DNA from: Caldifarciminota bacterium
GTDB taxonomy: Bacteria > Hydrothermota > 32-111 > QNBC01
Reading direction: 5' to 3'
Assembly: GCA_015486655.1 (NCBI GenBank)
Contig: WFRF01000033.1
Coordinates: 1-13,745, forward strand
DNA: 13,745 bases
Every line of letters starts with the position of its first letter. Positions within the stretch are counted from its first letter, which is position 1. Made by a program: the position numbers and the translations under genes. Positions 13,624 to 13,745 of this stretch are shown one piece after another. Below the pieces are notes generated by a model. The model did not search any database. It saw nothing but the letters and a program-made list of their open reading frames with translations, and had not been told where the DNA came from.

Positions 13624-13651
13624 TTGACTAATTATGATATTTTAATATAAT
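13624..13651 (+). promoter_or_regulatory. Predicted promoter of tRNA-Val
   Basis: TTGACT (13624-13629) is followed by a 16-bp spacer and a perfect TATAAT (13646-13651). Transcription would start about 6-7 bases before the mature tRNA 5' end at 13665. The -35 box is 27 bp beyond the copy E right inverted repeat. Confidence 0.7.
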
Positions 13652-13664
13652 AAAGTTTCTGTAA

Positions 13665-13738
13665 GGGCGATTAGCTCAGGTGGTTAGAGCGTCGGTCTCA
13701 CATACCGGAGGCCAGAGGTTCGAGTCCTCTATCGCCCA
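13665..13738 (+). tRNA. tRNA-Val (anticodon CAC)
   Basis: A full cloverleaf can be drawn. Acceptor arm GGGCGAT (13665-13671) pairs with ATCGCCC (13731-13737). The D arm is GCTC...GAGC, and the anticodon arm TCGGT-CTCACAT-ACCGG has one T-G pair. The T arm is AGAGG-TTCGAGT-CCTCT, and the discriminator base is A. Loop CTCACAT places CAC at positions 34-36, reading GUG valine codons. No 3' CCA is encoded, so it must be added after transcription. No tRNA neighbour or terminator is visible before the window ends. Confidence 0.95.
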
Positions 13739-13745
13739 TTAAAAT

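Overview
This AT-rich stretch of bacterial chromosome looks like part of a member of the FCB supergroup (Bacteroidota-like or a related candidate phylum). The main evidence is that two exported proteins end in a C-terminal segment resembling the type IX secretion (Por) sorting domain. Housekeeping genes use the standard code, and most starts carry strong Shine-Dalgarno sites. I cannot place the organism more precisely.

Layout: (1) 1-847, minus strand: endonuclease V (nfi) followed after one base by the start of an rlmB/trmH-type rRNA 2'-O-methyltransferase, which runs off the left edge. (2) 939-1781, plus: patatin-like phospholipase. (3) 1773-2222: repeat cluster. (4) 2326-4721, plus: magnesium channel mgtE overlapping rlmN by 4 bp. 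(5) 4725-6107, minus: exported seven-bladed repeat protein. (6) 6191-6497: repeat cluster. (7) 6574-9303, plus: large exported GH18-like protein with accessory domains, followed by a terminator. (8) 9430-11489, plus: APC-family amino-acid transporter, then a DUF1003 membrane protein. (9) 11511-11700: repeat cluster. (10) 11791-13068, minus: AAA_14/DUF4143 ATPase. (11) 13167-13608: REP-like hairpin and the fullest repeat copy. (12) 13665-13738: tRNA-Val(CAC).

The genes are mostly ordinary and do not form one pathway. What stands out is the non-coding DNA. Every intergenic gap over about 300 bp is largely filled by copies of one modular non-coding element of about 370 bp. Its parts, in order, are a left inverted repeat, a conserved block of about 90 bp, a stem-loop region, a G/C-rich double hairpin, a 7-bp tandem repeat array, and a right inverted repeat. 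I call the copies A1, A2, B, D and E. No protein is encoded in any of them, so the element resembles a MITE (non-autonomous transposable element). In B, D and E the right end lies exactly 27 bp from a TTGA-type -35 hexamer, and two of these belong to the apparent promoters of the GH18 gene and the tRNA. Copy A1 appears to supply the last two codons and stop of the patatin gene. Copies D and E share a 53-bp identical direct repeat that brackets the ATPase gene.

A second theme is translation initiation. nfi, mgtE and the ATPase have promoter-like hexamers ending 5-6 bp before the ATG and no usable Shine-Dalgarno site, which suggests leaderless mRNAs. The other genes with their own promoters use strong Shine-Dalgarno sites.
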